A stretch of 64,000 nt of DNA, taken from assembly GCF_001704615.3 (NCBI RefSeq), contig NZ_CP029397.2, forward strand, positions 1,488,001 to 1,552,000, read 5' to 3'. The notes below the pieces were generated by a model that ran no database searches, was not told the DNA's origin, and worked only from the letters and a program-made list of their open reading frames with translations. Both the position numbers and the translations under genes were made by a program. This stretch comes from Acinetobacter defluvii (GTDB taxonomy: Bacteria > Pseudomonadota > Gammaproteobacteria > Pseudomonadales > Moraxellaceae). Of the stretch, positions 1-9,155 are shown in pieces (the first letter of the stretch is position 1; each line of letters begins with the position of its first letter).

Positions 1-106
1 GTAAAGCCATAATTCATCAAAATATTCAAGTTAAAGTGATTATAGCCTAGATTGATACTACTTTGGATTTTTCTAAAATGAAATCACCTAAAAATAGGTG
101 GAAAAG

Positions 107-136
107 AAAAGGAATATGATTGCTCATATTCCTTTT
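107..136 (-). terminator. Rho-independent terminator of the porin gene
   Basis: A 13-bp inverted repeat (107-119 with 124-136) with a 4-nt loop lies just past the porin stop codon. Read on the minus strand it is a strong hairpin with a U-rich 3' arm. Confidence 0.75.
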
Positions 137-154
137 TTTGTAGCAGAATAGGGG

Positions 155-1234
155 TTAGAAGTTGTATTCCATACCTACACCAAAGACAGTTTTCTTATCT
201 TCTGCTTTCCAATCGTGTTTTTGCTGTGCTAACACACCATAAAAACGAGTTTGTTTGTTGAAATTATAGTCTACACCAACACCATATTGGTCAATTGTGC
301 GATCCGTCATGCCATCTGCTGTGGTTTCAGCAGATTGATACTGTGCTTTTAATGTCACTGGCGTTTCAGGGATGGTATAACCCGCAGTAATTGCCCATGC
401 TTTTTCTTCAGCAGAAGCTGCTTCAGGTTTTAATTTTGCAGCAGTTAAAGCAGCAGCAGAAGGAGAGTCTGAAAGTTCAGCATGTTGCCATAAAGCACCA
501 AATACTAAACCTTTCGCACCTAAAGCACCTAAGTCTAATGAGCCAGTAACACGATATGCATCAGATTCAACATCTTTTAAGCTAAGCGCAGCATAGTCAC
601 CAGGTACTGCAAAGTTACCCGCAATCGCAGCAGCTAAACCGATGTCTTTATTTTCATAAGAAATTGAAGTCGATACACCACTGAAACTGTCATTTTCTTT
701 AGTTGTATATTCAGTAGAGTTATGTTCGCCTACAAGTGCCATAATGTTGAATTGTAGACCTGGAACGATGAGGTTTTTATCTGTTTCAAAACCTACAACG
801 TTTTTAAGACGCTCTTCACCATGCATGGTTTTAGTGATATCTAGATTTGTATCATCATTAAAGATATCTTGGTATTTACCTGCAGCAGTTTTGAAATAAG
901 AATCGTAGTTACCTGCTTTTAATGTACCAACATCTTTAAACTTAAGACCTAAAAATCGATTACGAGCACTCCAGTCAGTATCTGAACCTGAACCATCTGT
1001 AGAAACAGCCCATTCTGCTTGATATACTGCTGAAATATTATCTGTTAAAGCTTCTTCGCCTTTAACCCCAATACGAGAAGCGTTTGAATTTAATTGAGTT
1101 TCATCATTATCTGCAAAATCATAGTTTTGAACTTGGTTTAATGAAACGTTGAGTTTACCATACAATGTTGGCGCTGCTTGCGCTGCGCTTAAGCCGAATG
1201 ATGCAACTGCGGCAGCGAGTAGCACTTTTTTCAT
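155..1234 (-). CDS. Gram-negative outer-membrane porin
   Basis: A 359-residue general porin that would form an outer-membrane beta-barrel for passive uptake of small solutes. Residues 1-20 are a classical signal peptide ending in AQA, followed by the typical porin start APTLYGKLN. The rest alternates short amphipathic strands, and the chain ends in the aromatic EYNF that the barrel-assembly machinery recognises. Length fits the trimeric porin families (Porin_4 type). It is transcribed alone, with its own terminator. The substrate cannot be told from sequence. Confidence 0.85.
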   Translation of the reverse strand: MKKVLLAAAVASFGLSAAQAAPTLYGKLNVSLNQVQNYDFADNDETQLNSNASRIGVKGEEALTDNISAVYQAEWAVSTDGSGSDTDWSARNRFLGLKFKDVGTLKAGNYDSYFKTAAGKYQDIFNDDTNLDITKTMHGEERLKNVVGFETDKNLIVPGLQFNIMALVGEHNSTEYTTKENDSFSGVSTSISYENKDIGLAAAIAGNFAVPGDYAALSLKDVESDAYRVTGSLDLGALGAKGLVFGALWQHAELSDSPSAAALTAAKLKPEAASAEEKAWAITAGYTIPETPVTLKAQYQSAETTADGMTDRTIDQYGVGVDYNFNKQTRFYGVLAQQKHDWKAEDKKTVFGVGMEYNF

Positions 1235-1450
1235 TGAGATTTCTCCAAATCTGTCCTAGTTGGGCATAAGCCTATAAATTTTTTATATCGCGTAAGCAAG
1301 AAACAAATCTTTACGTGACTTACTAACTTGGAAGCAGTATCTGTAAACTTTGTTACAAATGGGTGAAGACTAGATGACATTTTGATGACGTTAAATGAGA
1401 AATGGAAAAAATTGTCTGAAATGATGAGGATTATTATTCTAAGAATGAAA

Positions 1451-1479
1451 AAAAATGAGGCTTTGAACGCCTCATTTTT
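1451..1479 (-). terminator. Rho-independent terminator after the HIT-family gene
   Basis: An 11-bp perfect stem (AAAAATGAGGC with GCCTCATTTTT) and 7-nt loop lie downstream of the minus-strand HIT gene. A-run and T-run flank the stem on both sides, so it could also work on the plus strand. Confidence 0.8.
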
Positions 1480-1503
1480 AGGTTTTGAGTTGAGTATTTT
1501 ATT

Positions 1504-1917
1504 TTAAAGAGCAGCTTTGATTCGTTCTGCAAATACTTTAATTTTTTCTTGATCACCCATTTGTGCTGCATGTTTGCCAAGTTCATGCACTGAGCTTGGA
1601 ATGAGGTGGAAATGTACATGTGGTACAGTTTGACCCGCTGACTCACCTGAAAGCTGCATGAGTACAATGCCTGGAACATCCAATCCTTTTTTCATTGCAT
1701 TTGCAACTTTCTGAACCACTTGAATGGTATATGCAGCAGCATCTGGAGGTAAATCAAGTAAGGTTATAGCAGGGGTTTTAGGAATGACTAAAGTATGACC
1801 ATCGGCTTGTGGCATAATATCCATAAAGGCAAGCACTTGTTCATCTTCATAGACTTTGATTGCAGGAAGTTCACCCCGTAAAATTCGAGCAAATATATTT
1901 TGATCATCATAAGCCAT
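1504..1917 (-). CDS. HIT-family nucleotide hydrolase/transferase
   Basis: A 137-residue histidine-triad protein of the Hint/HinT group, which hydrolyses AMP-conjugated small molecules. The catalytic HVHFHLIP motif lies near residue 105, and the N-terminal NIFARILRGELPA segment is typical of the family. I chose the ATG at 1917 (MAYDDQN), because family proteins begin there; an upstream ATG would add seven residues. The gene has its own downstream terminator. The physiological substrate is unknown. Confidence 0.9.
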   Translation of the reverse strand: MAYDDQNIFARILRGELPAIKVYEDEQVLAFMDIMPQADGHTLVIPKTPAITLLDLPPDAAAYTIQVVQKVANAMKKGLDVPGIVLMQLSGESAGQTVPHVHFHLIPSSVHELGKHAAQMGDQEKIKVFAERIKAAL

Positions 1918-1970
1918 TTTTAAATTCCTTCTTTGCAATGTTAAAACTATGAAATATTATTATCATACCT

Positions 1971-2240
1971 TTATTTGCATTTTAATTCTTTTTGACGTTC
2001 TGCTATTTGATCAAGTTTTTGCTGTTCTTTTTCTGAAAATTTAGGTTTTGATGTAAAACAGTTTTCATTACCGAATTTTGCTTTTGCTTCGGGATCTTTA
2101 AAGCAGAAGCCTTTAGATGCATAAATAACATTATAATCATCTTGAAGCTTTTTACACTCTTGTGCATTGTCTGCTGCAAAAGCAAAAGAACCAACGAATA
2201 AACTTGTAAATGTAAAAGCCGTAATAAAATTTTTTTTCAT
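1971..2240 (-). CDS. Small secreted YARHG-like protein
   Basis: An 89-residue protein with a clear signal peptide (residues 1-22, ending AFAA), so probably periplasmic. The mature part has four cysteines, and the stretch YASKGFCFKDPEAKAKFGN resembles a diverged YARHG domain (YARHGYCFKTPEA-type), a small extracytoplasmic fold of unknown function. A lysine-rich helix follows. No operon partner: the HIT gene is 54 bp downstream on the same strand but looks unrelated. Function unknown. Confidence 0.65.
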   Translation of the reverse strand: MKKNFITAFTFTSLFVGSFAFAADNAQECKKLQDDYNVIYASKGFCFKDPEAKAKFGNENCFTSKPKFSEKEQQKLDQIAERQKELKCK

Positions 2241-2570
2241 GAGTTTGCCTCAAATGGACATATTGAATTGTCACTTATAGGTTTATATTATAAGGGTCTG
2301 TTCTTATTTTTCAATGACGAAAAATTATTGATGTGTAATTTAGCTTCATAATTTCTTCATAATTTATATTCAAATAAAAACATGAAATTAGTGGCTAAGG
2401 TTTTAATATTATTGCTTTTAATTTTAAAAATATAATTATAAAAAAGTAAGTACTGTATGTGAAGTAAACATGCAATAAAAACCTCACAATGGCGATTTTG
2501 TTAAACTTCTAGAAGATCTATTACATATTTAATTTACGTAAACGACTGATAATCTAAAAGGTTCAATAAT
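2241..2570. other. AT-rich intergenic stretch
   Basis: About 330 bases upstream of the small secreted protein gene, presumably holding its promoter. I see no convincing gene. One 17-codon hydrophobic ORF at 2382-2435 lacks a ribosome-binding site. Confidence 0.5.
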
Positions 2571-2599
2571 AAACCTCCTTATTATAAGTGAGGAGGTTT
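2571..2599 (-). terminator. Terminator after the Cas2-fold gene
   Basis: A 9-bp stem (AAACCTCCT with AGGAGGTTT) with an 11-nt loop lies just past the stop of the minus-strand gene at 2616-2900, with A/T runs on both sides. Confidence 0.7.
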
Positions 2600-2615
2600 T
2601 TTAAATAGAATATGA

Positions 2616-2900
2616 TTAGGTGGTTGTCATTAAGTTACTTTGTTGCATATCCTCAAGCCAGTCACTAACATCTAGTTGATTTGCAATAGAAAAATTATCA
2701 TTTGTTTGAAAGATGAGTAATGAATCATGGATACTCATCATATTTGCCAAATGCTGACGAATAATATTAGCTTCATATTTGGTGTTAATTAACCAAGTAT
2801 TTTTGTTGATACGAATCGAATGGTCATAATCTTCAATGGTTTTATGAACCTCATCAAAATGATCTTCATAAATTGAATTTAAAATAATTAAATAGTTCAT
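2616..2900 (-). CDS. Small Cas2-fold (SinR-like) protein
   Basis: A 94-residue protein starting MNYLIILNS. An upstream ATG at 2924 would add eight residues, but this one follows a GGAGGTTGTTCTA ribosome-binding region. The pattern (strand at the N-terminus, a helix with a YDHSIRI segment, NTWLINTKY, then a helix and DSLLIFQTND) resembles stand-alone ferredoxin-like proteins of the SinR/Cas2 superfamily. It lies 5 kb from the cas genes and on the other strand, so a role in CRISPR adaptation is not implied. Function unknown. Confidence 0.55.
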   Translation of the reverse strand: MNYLIILNSIYEDHFDEVHKTIEDYDHSIRINKNTWLINTKYEANIIRQHLANMMSIHDSLLIFQTNDNFSIANQLDVSDWLEDMQQSNLMTTT

Positions 2901-3165
2901 TAGAACAACCTCCATAAAAGACACTTAATAGGTCTTTTATTTAAAATGTGATCGGCATCACTGTATTTTTAATCTAACATTAAGTTTTTATGAAAATTTA
3001 GGAAAGTGTCCGACAATATTGTACTAATCGTTTTGGTTTGGTATAAGTTTCCTATCCGATTTACAATATAATTACAATAGCTATAAGTATTCAGTTACAT
3101 AAAAAGATCTAAATTTTTTCACTATTAATTAATTTGATGTAATATTCACTTTAAATTAGTTAAAT

Positions 3166-3195
3166 AAAAAAGCTCATCAGATGGTGAGCTTTTTT
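3166..3195 (+). terminator. Orphan Rho-independent terminator
   Basis: A perfect 11-bp stem (AAAAAAGCTCA with TGAGCTTTTTT) and 8-nt loop. It lies between a gene that reads away to the left and a gene that starts to the right, so no annotated gene ends into it. It may end a small RNA or an unannotated transcript coming from about 2950. Confidence 0.7.
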
Positions 3196-3233
3196 ATTAT
3201 TACTTCTGATCTTATAAAGTTTGAGGTTGTGCT

Positions 3234-3443
3234 ATGCTAGTTAAAATCGAAGATGGTTTTTACTTAAACTCCTCGCATATTATTGCGATACATGTATCTA
3301 AGAATATGATTAATCAAAATTTTCTTGTAGATATTGAATACACACCAAATAATCAAAAAGCGACAGGTATTTATCATAAAGAGTTTCAAAGTAAGTTAGA
3401 TGCAGACGCTTTTTTACAAAAACTGCATCAGCAGATTGCTTAA
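3234..3443 (+). CDS. Small hypothetical protein
   Basis: A 69-residue protein that I do not recognise. It has a short beta-rich N-terminus (MLVKIEDGFYLNSSHIIAIHV), then DIEYTPNNQ, and an amphipathic helix at the C-terminus (KLDADAFLQKLHQQIA). A GAGG ribosome-binding site precedes the ATG. No signal peptide or membrane segment. It is single, with no obvious operon partners. Confidence 0.5.
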   Translation: MLVKIEDGFYLNSSHIIAIHVSKNMINQNFLVDIEYTPNNQKATGIYHKEFQSKLDADAFLQKLHQQIA

Positions 3444-3915
3444 TCAAGCTTTATTTTTAAAGTGAGTATCTAGGGATAATTAAAAGAAATGGAATTCAAT
3501 TTTTAAGATCATTTTATTTCTATAGTTCATCTGATAAAACTTATACAATGATTATGCGTTATTCAGTATATTTTAGGGAAATTAGCTAGATTTGAGGAGG
3601 GTAAATCCTTTGAGCTACTGCTTAATTATTTGAAATTCATAAAAATAAAACTGTTAAATAGAAGAAAGTAGGTGTGTGCTAAGTAGTTGATTTTATCTAT
3701 CATCATAAACAAGATACAGTTAATAGTCATAACTGCAACATATGTAATATTGGGAGGTTGTAAGATAGTAAAAGAATCGTCTTGCAAATTAGTTAACACA
3801 AGCGAAATCTGAAGTTGGCTTTTTTGTTCTTAAAAGCTATGGATAAATGAGTGGTAACACCAAAATTATATCAATAAGTTTTAAGTGCATGATTATTATA
3901 AGGAGTATCTATACA
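3444..3915. other. AT-rich intergenic region before the epimerase gene
   Basis: About 470 bases with no recognisable gene, RNA or repeat. It should hold the promoter of the epimerase-like gene. A reading frame extends upstream from the chosen start to 3847, but without a ribosome-binding site. Confidence 0.5.
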
Positions 3916-4920
3916 ATGATTTTAGTGACTGGTGGTTTAGGCTTTATTGGCTCGCATGTGGTGATTAGCTTGCTTGCTCAAGGGCAAGAGGTCGTCATTG
4001 TGGATAACTTAGCCAACGGAAATTTACAAACTTTAGAACGACTTGAATATATTTCTGGAATGTACATTCCATTTGTAAAAATTGATGTGAGAAATACACC
4101 TGCTTTAAACAAAGTTTTTGAGCAATATTCTATTGATGCGGTGGTGCATACCGCTGGTTTTAAATCTATCGAAGAATCTAAACTAAAACCGCTTGAATAC
4201 TATAATGATAATGTCAGTTGTATTATGAGTTTATTGCGTTCGATGCAACGTACTGGCGTAAGAACTTTGGTACATTTATCAAGTTTAGCCGTATATGGAA
4301 AATCCAGCTTAGACCTGAATGAACAACTCGATTTTAATTATGCTTATCCAAATCCATACATTAAATCGCAACAGATGATTGAAGAAATTATCCAAGACAC
4401 CTGTAAAACGGACAATGAATGGCGAATTGTCATTTTACGTCTAGCCAATACTGTTGGTGCATTTGAGCATGGGGTTTTGGGTGAATTTGTTCATCCACTA
4501 CCTAAGAATATCGTTCCCATGCTCTTACAAGTTGCAGCGGGGCAACGAGATGTAATTGAGTTACAAAATCAAGTGGATACTGAAGATGGCACTGTAGAAC
4601 GTAGTTTTGTGCATGTGCTTGATGTGTGTGAGGCGATTCAAGCCAGTTTGTTTTGGTTACAAAGTCAATTTAATGTCTGCGAAACTTTTGATATCGCAGG
4701 GGAGCAAAGCACCATTCAACAATTGATTAATACCGTGGCTGAGGTAACTTCAGCGGAGATTAAAACAGTTGATGCGGTATATAAATACGAAGAGCTTGCA
4801 CAGATTGGCTCAAACAGCAAAAAGGCAGAAAAGATTTTGAAATGGGTTGCTAAATGTTCAATCAACAAAATGATTCAAGATGAATGGAAATTTTATCAAA
4901 ACACGCTGAATAATGGATAG
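3916..4920 (+). CDS. GalE-like NAD-dependent sugar epimerase, altered active site
   Basis: A 334-residue extended short-chain dehydrogenase/reductase most like UDP-glucose 4-epimerase. The start at 3916 puts the TGGLGFIG dinucleotide-binding motif at residues 5-12 as in GalE, and an AAGGAG sequence lies upstream. VDNLANGN follows, then SSLAVYG near residue 122. The catalytic segment reads Y148-I-K-S-Q152, where GalE has YGKSK: the YxxxK lysine is glutamine (codon CAA). The tyrosine remains. RSFVHVLDV and the C-terminal domain are conserved. It may be inactive, may use K150, or may have another role. It is not in a visible sugar cluster. Confidence 0.75.
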   Translation: MILVTGGLGFIGSHVVISLLAQGQEVVIVDNLANGNLQTLERLEYISGMYIPFVKIDVRNTPALNKVFEQYSIDAVVHTAGFKSIEESKLKPLEYYNDNVSCIMSLLRSMQRTGVRTLVHLSSLAVYGKSSLDLNEQLDFNYAYPNPYIKSQQMIEEIIQDTCKTDNEWRIVILRLANTVGAFEHGVLGEFVHPLPKNIVPMLLQVAAGQRDVIELQNQVDTEDGTVERSFVHVLDVCEAIQASLFWLQSQFNVCETFDIAGEQSTIQQLINTVAEVTSAEIKTVDAVYKYEELAQIGSNSKKAEKILKWVAKCSINKMIQDEWKFYQNTLNNG

Positions 4921-5019
4921 ATAGAATTTATTTAATAATGATTCTTATTTACAATAGTGGTGTTGTTGATTAGCATAAATCTTGAACATGCTGATCATTT
5001 AAATTAAAAAGAGGTTGCT

Positions 5020-6414
5020 ATGCAGACACGTATTGAACATGACACTATGGGCGATGTGGAAGTTCCAACTGAAGCACTTTGGGGTGCGCAGACACAGCGT
5101 AGTGTGCAAAATTTTAAAATAGGTAATGAGCATTTACCTCGCCCAATGATTCGAGCGATGGGCTTAGTCAAAAAAGCCGCAGCCATTACCAATGCCGAAC
5201 TTAAACAAATTTCTGACGAAATTGCCAAATATATTGTTGATGCTGCAGATGAAGTGATCTCTGGGCGATGGGATAGTCAATTTCCGCTTGTCGTTTGGCA
5301 AACAGGTTCAGGCACACAAAGTAACATGAACTGTAATGAGGTGATTGCCAATATTGCCAATCAGAAATTAGGCAATCCACTTGGTTCACAAAAATCAGTT
5401 CATCCCAATGATCATGTCAATCGGGCACAATCGACCAATGACTCATTTCCAACTGCAATTCATGTTGCAGCAGCATTACATATTAATGAATTACTGATTC
5501 CTGCAGTGAAGCGTCTACGTCATACGCTAAATTTAAAATCAGAAGAATTTCAAGATATTGTAAAAATTGGACGTACCCATTTACAAGATGCTACGCCATT
5601 GACCTTGGGGCAAGAGTTTAGTGGCTATGTACAACAACTCGATAATGGCATTAAACGATTAGAACAAGCTTTGGTGTGGCTGTATGAGCTGCCACTGGGC
5701 GGGACAGCTGTGGGTACAGGTTTGAATGCGCATCCAAAATATGCTGAAAAAGCAGCAGCACAATTGGCACAGTTAACAGGTTTGGCATTTGTAAGCAACC
5801 CAAATAAATTTGAAGCTTTGGCAGGACGAGATGCTGCAGTATTTGCCTCAGGTGCACTCAAAACCTTAGCAGCAAGTTTAAATAAAATCGCCAATGATAT
5901 CCGTTGGTTAGCCAGTGGTCCACGTTGTGGTTTTGGAGAAATACACATCCCTGAAAATGAGCCTGGTTCAAGTATCATGCCAGGTAAAGTAAATCCAACC
6001 CAGTGTGAAGCGATGACGATGGTGGTTGCACAGGTGATGGGCAATGATACAACCATTAACTTTGCAGGCGCATCAGGTAATTTTGAGCTAAATGTCTATA
6101 TGCCAGTCATTGCATATAATTTGATTCAGTCCATTCAATTGCTAGGTGATGCATGTAATAGTTTTGATGAGCATTGTGCGGTTGGAATTGAACCAAATCG
6201 TGAAAAAATCGACTATTTTTTACATAACTCACTGATGCTGGTCACCGCTTTAAACCCTGTGATTGGCTATGAAAATGCAGCAAAAGTGGCAAAAACTGCT
6301 TATAAACAAGGTAAAACGCTTAAAGAAGTTGCAGTTGAACTTGGGCTAGTAAGCGCTGAACAATTTGATGAAGTGGTACAACCTGAAAAAATGGTGCATC
6401 CAAACGTGAAATAA
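5020..6414 (+). CDS. fumC: Class II fumarate hydratase
   Basis: A 464-residue fumarase of the iron-independent class II type, which interconverts fumarate and malate in the TCA cycle in the cytoplasm. Family signatures are present: [14 protein letters not shown] near residue 100, the [14 protein letters not shown] segment near 187, and [15 protein letters not shown] near 318, the mobile loop that carries the catalytic serine. Length matches FumC of other bacteria. An AGAGG ribosome-binding site precedes the ATG. It is transcribed alone. Confidence 0.97.
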   Translation: MQTRIEHDTMGDVEVPTEALWGAQTQRSVQNFKIGNEHLPRPMIRAMGLVKKAAAITNAELKQISDEIAKYIVDAADEVISGRWDSQFPLVVWQTGSGTQSNMNCNEVIANIANQKLGNPLGSQKSVHPNDHVNRAQSTNDSFPTAIHVAAALHINELLIPAVKRLRHTLNLKSEEFQDIVKIGRTHLQDATPLTLGQEFSGYVQQLDNGIKRLEQALVWLYELPLGGTAVGTGLNAHPKYAEKAAAQLAQLTGLAFVSNPNKFEALAGRDAAVFASGALKTLAASLNKIANDIRWLASGPRCGFGEIHIPENEPGSSIMPGKVNPTQCEAMTMVVAQVMGNDTTINFAGASGNFELNVYMPVIAYNLIQSIQLLGDACNSFDEHCAVGIEPNREKIDYFLHNSLMLVTALNPVIGYENAAKVAKTAYKQGKTLKEVAVELGLVSAEQFDEVVQPEKMVHPNVK

Positions 6415-6519
6415 TTTTCCTACGGCATTACCATCTGTACAGAAATCATCAGCAATAGTTTCTATCTACAAATGAAGTGCGTACAATACGCACTAGAATT
6501 TTATTGTTGATGATTGATT

Positions 6520-7011
6520 ATGCTAGATATATATTTGACGGATGTTCAGAAAAATGTTCAATTTAAGGATTATCCAGGTGAACATCCTGTTAAATTTATT
6601 TTGAATTTTAAGAAAATATTCCCCAGTGTCATGGAGTTATTGTTACCTGTTTTGCCATCAGACGAAGATTTAGAAAAGATGACATGGGAATCGACTAGTC
6701 AGGATTTTGAATTATTTAAACTCTTGCTCAGTGGTTGGGGCGTGATTGAATTACGTTTACAAGCGATTAGCAGATATAAAGACAAGAGCTATGCTGATCA
6801 ATTGGTAAAAAAAGCCCAAGCCAAACGTAAGGAGTTTGCTAAAGCACAAAAGCAATTAGCAACAGTAGAGTTAGATTATTTATTTATGCATGAAATTCAT
6901 GCTTTGATTGATGCTGAATTGGTCGAGTTAGGTGAGAAATTTTATTTACCGACTTTGCGTCAAATTTGGGAAAATCAAATGAAAGACAATGTGTTAAATG
7001 CAAAATTTTAG
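6520..7011 (+). CDS. Hypothetical cytoplasmic protein
   Basis: A 163-residue protein I do not recognise. It is mostly helical and charged, with no signal peptide or membrane segment. Seen features: a MTWESTSQDFELFKLLLSGW stretch in the middle and a lysine-rich helix (ADQLVKKAQAKRKEFAKAQKQL) that could form a coiled coil. The start is uncertain: ATG at 6520 or TTG at 6514; neither has a strong ribosome-binding site. A terminator follows. Confidence 0.6.
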   Translation: MLDIYLTDVQKNVQFKDYPGEHPVKFILNFKKIFPSVMELLLPVLPSDEDLEKMTWESTSQDFELFKLLLSGWGVIELRLQAISRYKDKSYADQLVKKAQAKRKEFAKAQKQLATVELDYLFMHEIHALIDAELVELGEKFYLPTLRQIWENQMKDNVLNAKF

Positions 7012-7057
7012 CTTAATGCAGCATTATTATTTTGCTGCAAAACAATTTAATTGAAAT

Positions 7058-7091
7058 AAAACCAATGAATTATTTTTTGTTCATTGGTTTT
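7058..7091 (+). terminator. Rho-independent terminator
   Basis: A perfect 12-bp stem (AAAACCAATGAA with TTCATTGGTTTT), followed by T-rich sequence, lies 47 bp past the stop of the hypothetical gene. Confidence 0.8.
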
Positions 7092-7294
7092 TTATTTTTC
7101 ACTCAAATTTCGATCATGTAATACGCGATCTACAATTCTTATCTATATTAGGCATGAATTGGCATTAATTTTTTGCTCTAATAAAAGTATAGAAATATAT
7201 AGACACACGATACTCTTAGATTGTTGATTTTTTCTAAACAATCTTAGTGCTTGGTCTCGTATTTCCCCGAGGATATATCAAAGGAATTTCAAAA

Positions 7295-7897
7295 ATGTCG
7301 AATCAGTTTTTAGATTTAATTCAAAATAGACGTACCATTTATGCGATTGGTCGTGATGTAAAACAAACACCAGAGCAACTTACTGATTTGATCCAAACAG
7401 CAATCAAGCAAAGTCCATCTTCTTTTAACTCTCAGTCTTCCCGTGCGGTGATTTTATTCGATGCACACCATGAAAAATTTTGGGAAATGGTAAAAGAAAA
7501 ATTGCAAGAATATGCCAAAGATGAGGCAGGCGCTGCAAAAACCAATGCACGCATTGATAGTTTTAAAGCAGGTTTTGCAACGGTTTTATTTTTTGAAGAT
7601 TTAGATGTTGTAAAAAGCTTGCAAGCGCAGTTTCCATCTTATGCAGATAATTTTCCAATTTGGGCAGAACATTCAACAGCGATTGCACAGTTTGCAACAT
7701 GGACAGCTTTGACGGCTGATGGCTTAGGTGCATCTTTACAACACTATAATCCGATTGTAGATGAACAAGTTCATGCAGCATGGGATATTCCCTCAACATG
7801 GAAATTACGAGCGCAATTGGTATTTGGTTCTGTAGAAGCGCCTGCGGGTGAGAAAACTTATATGGATGATACTGTACGTTTTAAAGTGTTTCAATAA
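7295..7897 (+). CDS. Nitroreductase-family oxidoreductase
   Basis: A 200-residue FMN-dependent nitroreductase-like protein, closest in pattern to the small HBN1-type group. The N-terminal LIQNRRTIYAIGRDVKQTPEQ and KQSPSSFNSQSSRAVIL segments correspond to the FMN-phosphate binding arginine and serine region, and GLGASLQHYNP near residue 145 is the second flavin contact. I chose ATG 7295 (MSNQFLD) because an AAAGGAA ribosome-binding site precedes it; the upstream extension to 7247 is not family-like. It would reduce nitro or quinone compounds with NAD(P)H. A terminator follows directly. Confidence 0.85.
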   Translation: MSNQFLDLIQNRRTIYAIGRDVKQTPEQLTDLIQTAIKQSPSSFNSQSSRAVILFDAHHEKFWEMVKEKLQEYAKDEAGAAKTNARIDSFKAGFATVLFFEDLDVVKSLQAQFPSYADNFPIWAEHSTAIAQFATWTALTADGLGASLQHYNPIVDEQVHAAWDIPSTWKLRAQLVFGSVEAPAGEKTYMDDTVRFKVFQ

Positions 7898-7914
7898 ACT
7901 TGTCATTTGCAACT

Positions 7915-7941
7915 AAAACGAGTGAAGAAATCACTCGTTTT
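7915..7941 (+). terminator. Rho-independent terminator
   Basis: A perfect 11-bp stem (AAAACGAGTGA with TCACTCGTTTT), 5-nt loop and following T-run, placed just after the nitroreductase and before the CRISPR-Cas locus. Confidence 0.85.
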
Positions 7942-8089
7942 TTTGTTTAATACTATGTAAATAGTCTGTAAAGTATTGCTTTATAATAAAAAATAAACGT
8001 CATAAAATATCGCTTAGTTGAAAATAAAACTAGGATTTAATTTTAATTCTGCTATTTTAAAATTAAACAACTTGAAAATAATAATGTTT

Positions 8090-9040
8090 ATGGAACAGCT
8101 CAACCCAAGTGACTTAAAAGCAATACTGCATTCAAAGCGTGCAAACATTTACTACTTAGAACACGCTCGTGTTATGCAAAAAGATGGTCGGGTACTATAC
8201 CTGACCGAAGCAAAAAATGAAAATCAATATTAGAATATCCCCATTGCCAATACCACAGTGGTGATGTTGGGTACAGGTACATCGATCACTCAGGCAGCCA
8301 TGCGTATGCTTGCGAGCGCAGGTGTATTGGTCGGTTTCTGTGGTGGCGGTGGAACGCCGTTATTTATGGGCTGTGAAATCGAATGGGTGACACCGCAAAG
8401 TGAATATCGCCCAACGGAATACATGCAGGGGTGGATGCAGTTCTGGTTTGATGATCAGAAACGTTTAGAGGTTGCTAAACAGTTCCAACTTGCACGGATC
8501 GAATTTATCCGAAAAATTTGGGAAAAAGATCGTGACTTAAAAGCTGAAGGTTTTTATCTGGATGATCTAGATATTCAGAATGCCCTGAATGGTTTTGAAA
8601 GGAAAATTCCAAATTTAAATAAAGTCGGTGACTTATTGCTTGCAGAAGCTGCGACCACTAAACAACTTTATAAAATCGCTGCGACACGTACAGGCTCTAA
8701 AGATTTTAGCCGTAATCCTGAACAGGGCGATTTAGCCAATGATTTTTTAAATCATGGCAATTATCTCGCTTATGGTTTGGCTGCCACCACGCTTTGGGTG
8801 TTAGGCATTCCGCATGGTTTTGCGGTGATGCATGGTAAAACTCGTCGTGGGGCTTTGGTGTTTGATGTGGCGGATTTAATTAAGGATGCTGTGGTTCTAC
8901 CTTATGCCTTTATTTGTGCAAAAGAAAAAATGACGGAGCAGGAGTTTCGTCAGCAGATTTTGCAGAAATTTACCGAACATCGCTGTCTTGATTTCATGTT
9001 TGATCAAGTGAAAGCGCAAGCTTATTTTAAAAATGAATAA
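8090..9040 (+). pseudogene. cas1: Type I-F cas1 with an in-frame amber codon
   Basis: The integrase of CRISPR adaptation, read in one frame from MEQLNPSDLKAILHSKRANIYYLEH to the stop at 9040 (about 316 codons, the usual I-F Cas1 length). Codon 48 (8231-8233) is TAG; the sequence resumes in frame as NIPIANTTVVMLGTGTSITQAA. In I-F Cas1 proteins this position is normally tryptophan (YWNIPIANT), so a single TGG-to-TAG change explains it. Downstream active-site residues are intact: the glutamate in LLLAEAATTKQ, the histidine in AVMHGKTRRG and the aspartate in VADLIKD. A restart at GTG 8258 or ATG 8264 would lose the first fifty residues. Adaptation is probably lost unless the codon is suppressed or is a sequencing error. 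Confidence 0.88.
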
Positions 9041-9070
9041 TCATGTGAATTATTAAATATTTAGTAATTT

Positions 9071-9108
9071 AATAGTAAATTGCATAGGGTGGATTTATTT
9101 TTATGATT
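9071..9108 (+). promoter_or_regulatory. Promoter with overlapping self-targeting protospacer and CC PAM
   Basis: A sigma-70-type promoter, TTGCAT (9080-9085), 16-bp spacer, TATGAT (9102-9107), points toward the 39-codon ORF. Positions 9071-9087 are the exact reverse complement of the first 17 nt of the spacer in the mini-CRISPR at 9256-9337. On the minus strand the match is directly preceded by CC (GG at 9088-9089 on the plus strand), the type I-F PAM. A Csy complex bound here would cover the -35 box and block transcription. The match and PAM are seen directly; the repression is inferred. Confidence 0.85.
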
Positions 9109-9155
9109 GCATTATGCTTCATTCGTGCTCACATAACTTTAGGAGATAGCACTCA

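Noticed and set aside
2382..2435. A 17-codon hydrophobic ORF (MKLVAKVLILLLLILKI) resembling Ibs-type toxin peptides
   Set aside because: No ribosome-binding site, no antisense RNA signal and no terminator at the right place; AT-rich sequence gives such peptides by chance.
5625..6056. Long antisense ORF inside fumC
   Set aside because: It is the complement of a strongly conserved gene, with no features of its own.
7946..7962. Partial resemblance of the region upstream of cas1 to the mini-CRISPR spacer
   Set aside because: Only about 8 of 10 scattered matches and no CC PAM, unlike the 17 of 17 match at 9071.
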